From contig NZ_AP028067.1 of NCBI RefSeq assembly GCF_030297155.1, forward strand, positions 3,720,001 to 3,784,000: a stretch of 64,000 nt of DNA, written 5' to 3'. How positions within the stretch are numbered: the stretch's first letter is position 1; each line of letters starts with the position of its first letter. This DNA is from Vibrio sp. FE10. GTDB taxonomy: Bacteria; Pseudomonadota; Gammaproteobacteria; Enterobacterales; Vibrionaceae. Below are positions 61,747 through 64,000 of the stretch, in pieces. The position numbers and the translations under genes were made by a program. The notes under the pieces are model-generated. The model saw nothing but the letters and a program-made list of their open reading frames with translations, made no database searches and was not told the DNA's origin.

Positions 61747-63291
61747 ATGAGTGACGACACCTCCACTCCCAAAAAACAAAGTGGCGCAGATTATCTGCGC
61801 CAGATCCTGAGAGCACCGGTTTACGAAGCAGCGATTGTGACACCTCTGCAAGACATGCCACGTCTAAGCGCTCGTATCGGTAATCAGGTTCAGCTAAAAC
61901 GAGAGGACCGTCAGCCGGTACACTCGTTTAAGTTGCGCGGCGCTTACAACATGGTTTCAAGCCTTTCTGAACAACAGAAAGCCGCAGGTGTGATCGCAGC
62001 ATCAGCAGGAAACCACGCACAAGGTATGGCGCTATCTGGCTCTAAGTTGGGTATTCAAACCACGATAGTGATGCCAAAAACGACGCCGGACATCAAGGTC
62101 GATGCGGTACGCGGTTTTGGCGGCAAAGTGGTTTTGCACGGCAGTAATTTCGATGAAGCGAAAGCGGAAGCGGAACGCCTATCAGCTGAACATGGCTTCA
62201 CCTTTGTGCCTCCTTTCGATCACCCACTCGTGATTGCAGGACAAGGTACTATGGGTATGGAGATGCTGCAGCAGAACGGTCACATGGATTACATCTTTGT
62301 ACCGGTTGGTGGTGGTGGCTTGGCCGCTGGTGTCGCAGTGCTTATCAAACAACTGATGCCAGAAATTAAAGTGATTGCGGTAGAGCCTGAAGACTCGGCT
62401 TGCTTGAAAGCAGCACTGGATGCGGGTGAACCCGTAGTACTGGATCAGGTCAGCATGTTTGCTGATGGTGTTGCGGTAAAACGCATTGGTGAAGAAACCT
62501 TCCGTCTTTGCCAACAGTACATTGATGGTCATATTACCGTCTCTAGCGATGAAATCTGCTCTGCGGTAAAGGACATCTTTGAAGACACCCGTGCGATTGC
62601 TGAGCCTTCAGGAGCGCTTGCTCTGGCAGGCCTTAAAAAGTTTGCAGAACAAAACAAACTACAAGATAAGCAATTGGCGACGGTATTGTCTGGTGCAAAC
62701 ACCAACTTCCACGGTCTACGTTATGTCTCTGAGCGTTGTGAATTGGGTGAGAAGCGAGAAGGTCTACTTGCGGTAACGATTCCAGAGCGACAAGGTGCGT
62801 TCCTAGAGTTCTGTAACATTATTGGTGGTCGAGCGGTGACTGAGTTTAACTACCGCCACAACGACGAAAGCCTGGCGAATATCTTCGTTGGTGTACGTCT
62901 ACAAGGTGGACAAGAAGAACTCGAACACATCATCAATGACTTACGTGAGGGTGACTACGCGGTTGTCGACTTATCTGATGACGAGATGGCCAAACTGCAC
63001 ATTCGTTACATGATCGGCGGTAAACCATCGAAGCCATTGAAAGAACGTCTATATAGCTTTGAGTTTCCTGAATACCCTGGTGCATTGATTAAATTCCTTG
63101 ATACCTTAGGCACTCATTGGAATATCAGCTTGTTCAACTATCGTAACCACGGCGCTGATTATGGTCGTGTGCTGTGTGGCTTTGAGCTTGGTGATGACGA
63201 TCTGGCTCAGTTCTCTACGCACTTAGAAGAACTCGGCTACCAATGCAAAGATGAAACCGATAACCCTTCCTACAAGTTCTTCTTGTCTTAA
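61747..63291 (+). CDS. ilvA: Threonine ammonia-lyase IlvA, biosynthetic
   Basis: A PLP enzyme that converts threonine to 2-oxobutanoate, the first committed step to isoleucine. It has 514 residues: the catalytic domain (1-325) with K62 in His-Ser-Phe-Lys-Leu-Arg-Gly and the glycine loop Val-Gly-Gly-Gly-Gly-Leu, then two ACT-like regulatory domains (about 335-410 and 430-510) that sense isoleucine and valine. Last gene of the operon. Confidence 0.97.
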   Translation: MSDDTSTPKKQSGADYLRQILRAPVYEAAIVTPLQDMPRLSARIGNQVQLKREDRQPVHSFKLRGAYNMVSSLSEQQKAAGVIAASAGNHAQGMALSGSKLGIQTTIVMPKTTPDIKVDAVRGFGGKVVLHGSNFDEAKAEAERLSAEHGFTFVPPFDHPLVIAGQGTMGMEMLQQNGHMDYIFVPVGGGGLAAGVAVLIKQLMPEIKVIAVEPEDSACLKAALDAGEPVVLDQVSMFADGVAVKRIGEETFRLCQQYIDGHITVSSDEICSAVKDIFEDTRAIAEPSGALALAGLKKFAEQNKLQDKQLATVLSGANTNFHGLRYVSERCELGEKREGLLAVTIPERQGAFLEFCNIIGGRAVTEFNYRHNDESLANIFVGVRLQGGQEELEHIINDLREGDYAVVDLSDDEMAKLHIRYMIGGKPSKPLKERLYSFEFPEYPGALIKFLDTLGTHWNISLFNYRNHGADYGRVLCGFELGDDDLAQFSTHLEELGYQCKDETDNPSYKFFLS

Positions 63292-63309
63292 GAGTTCGGC
63301 CTATGCATG

Positions 63310-63342
63310 AAAAAGAGCGAGTTATGATAACTCGCTCTTTTT
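63310..63342. terminator. Terminator after ilvA
   Basis: AAAAAGAGCGAGTTAT, GAT and AACTCGCTCTTTTT form a strong stem flanked by A and T runs, usable from both sides by the convergent ilvA and LysR genes. Confidence 0.88.
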
Positions 63343-63391
63343 ATTGGGCCGATTCAAACCTCATTCGCAAGATCCTTAACCGATCACATCA

Positions 63392-64000
63392 TTAGATCGC
63401 TTTACGATGATCCAACCAATCTTGGTGAAGCTGTTCACTCGATCCTAAATACTTAACCATCCACTCGATCAACTTATGGTTGTCGTCTTTACGCCACACT
63501 AAGCAGCAATGGCTCTGCGGGCTTGGCTCGGGCAATATTTTTTCCACCAGCAAACCTTGCTCAATAATAGGTGCGGCGATATGCCTTGGCATGTAACCCA
63601 CCCCAACACCATTTTTAAGGCACTCTATTGCGCTGTACCAGTTAGGTAATAGAAGACGTCTCTGACTCGCATAGTGACCAGTGTGACGCTTAGGCAGCAC
63701 GCTAGAGGTATCATCCAAACAGATCGCTGGATATTGACTGACAAAGGCTTCGTTGAGGTTTTGCTCTCGCACACAAGGATGACTGGGTGACATAACAAAT
63801 GCCCAATCTAACCGCCCCATATCCTTTACTTCAAAGTCACCACCAACCGGAATCGCCGAAGTAGCGCCAATCACAATATCCGCTCTGCCCTGTGCAATGG
63901 CTTCCCAAGAACCGTTAAACACTTCCATGTTGATCTGTAACTCAGCGAACTCGAAGGTTTGATAAAACTCTTCAATCATTGGCTTCATCTTGTCGAGCTT
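63392..64000 (-). CDS. LysR-family regulator, PunR/YdhB-like (5' end off the right edge)
   Basis: The C-terminal 202 codons of a LysR regulator, open to base 64000; the helix-turn-helix lies beyond the window. The effector domain includes Glu-Val-Phe-Asn-Gly-Ser-Trp, Ile-Gly-Ala-Thr-Ser-Ala-Ile-Pro-Val-Gly-Gly and Ser-Val-Leu-Pro-Lys-Arg, which closely resemble the E. coli purine-nucleoside regulator PunR (YdhB) as I recall it. The target in this organism is unknown; no punC-like gene is visible here. Confidence 0.85.
   Translation of the reverse strand, partial: KLDKMKPMIEEFYQTFEFAELQINMEVFNGSWEAIAQGRADIVIGATSAIPVGGDFEVKDMGRLDWAFVMSPSHPCVREQNLNEAFVSQYPAICLDDTSSVLPKRHTGHYASQRRLLLPNWYSAIECLKNGVGVGYMPRHIAAPIIEQGLLVEKILPEPSPQSHCCLVWRKDDNHKLIEWMVKYLGSSEQLHQDWLDHRKAI

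Overview
The window is a stretch of a Vibrio-like gammaproteobacterial main chromosome. Gene content and order match what I recall of the origin-proximal arm of Vibrio chromosome I: ilvGMEDA, comM, dsbA, srkA, ccoG, trkH/trkA, rsmB, fmt, def, dprA, purK/purE, hemF, aroE, then the thi operon and an aminopeptidase P. Three parS-type ParB sites in the first 8.3 kb support a position near the origin. By that comparison the right end lies closer to the origin. The minus-strand rRNA and thi operons would then be co-directional with replication. Layout: 1-2.5 kb holds an edge fragment, a Bcr/CflA efflux pump and a divergent LysR regulator. 2.6-4.4 kb is an aminopeptidase P. 4.5-10.9 kb is the leftward thiCEFSGH operon behind a TPP riboswitch, with parS sites interspersed. 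11-12.9 kb holds crcB and a multicopper oxidase with a Fur-like operator. 13.1-19.85 kb is a complete leftward rRNA operon (P1 promoter, 16S, tRNA-Glu/Lys/Val, 23S, 5S, tRNA-Asp, tRNA-Trp), followed by a tandem array of decaying tRNA-Trp copies. 19.9-42.1 kb is ordinary housekeeping sequence: yrdA, DUF1488, aroE, hemF, tsaC, PurR-controlled purEK, yrdD, smg, dprA, a LysM protein, def-fmt-rsmB-trkA-trkH, small membrane or exported proteins, yihD, ccoG, srkA, dsbA and a DUF2860 protein. 56.5-63.3 kb is the ilvGMEDA operon with its leader peptide and attenuator. A LysR gene similar to punR runs off the right edge. The notable region is 42.8-55.6 kb. comM, the helicase gene used in natural transformation, is split at the codons for Asp-Glu-Met-Pro-Glu by an island of about 12.8 kb. 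The island carries a tightly packed leftward operon of three tyrosine recombinases plus a coiled-coil partner, an arrangement like the GInt and Gamma-Mobile-Trio families of mobile islands. The first recombinase gene is itself split by an IS21-family insertion sequence. Between the recombinases and the comM 3' fragment lie four cargo genes that I cannot assign to a named family. One pair is a 380-residue soluble protein coupled to a four-helix membrane protein, whose layout recalls RexA/RexB. The other is a 132-residue protein overlapping a 31-residue single-helix peptide. Their position in a recombinase island makes an unrecognised phage-defence or toxin-type function plausible but unproven. 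Two copies of a GGGGCA/TGCCCC palindrome, each just upstream of a possible -10 box, and perfect hairpins beside the recombinase operon suggest shared regulation.
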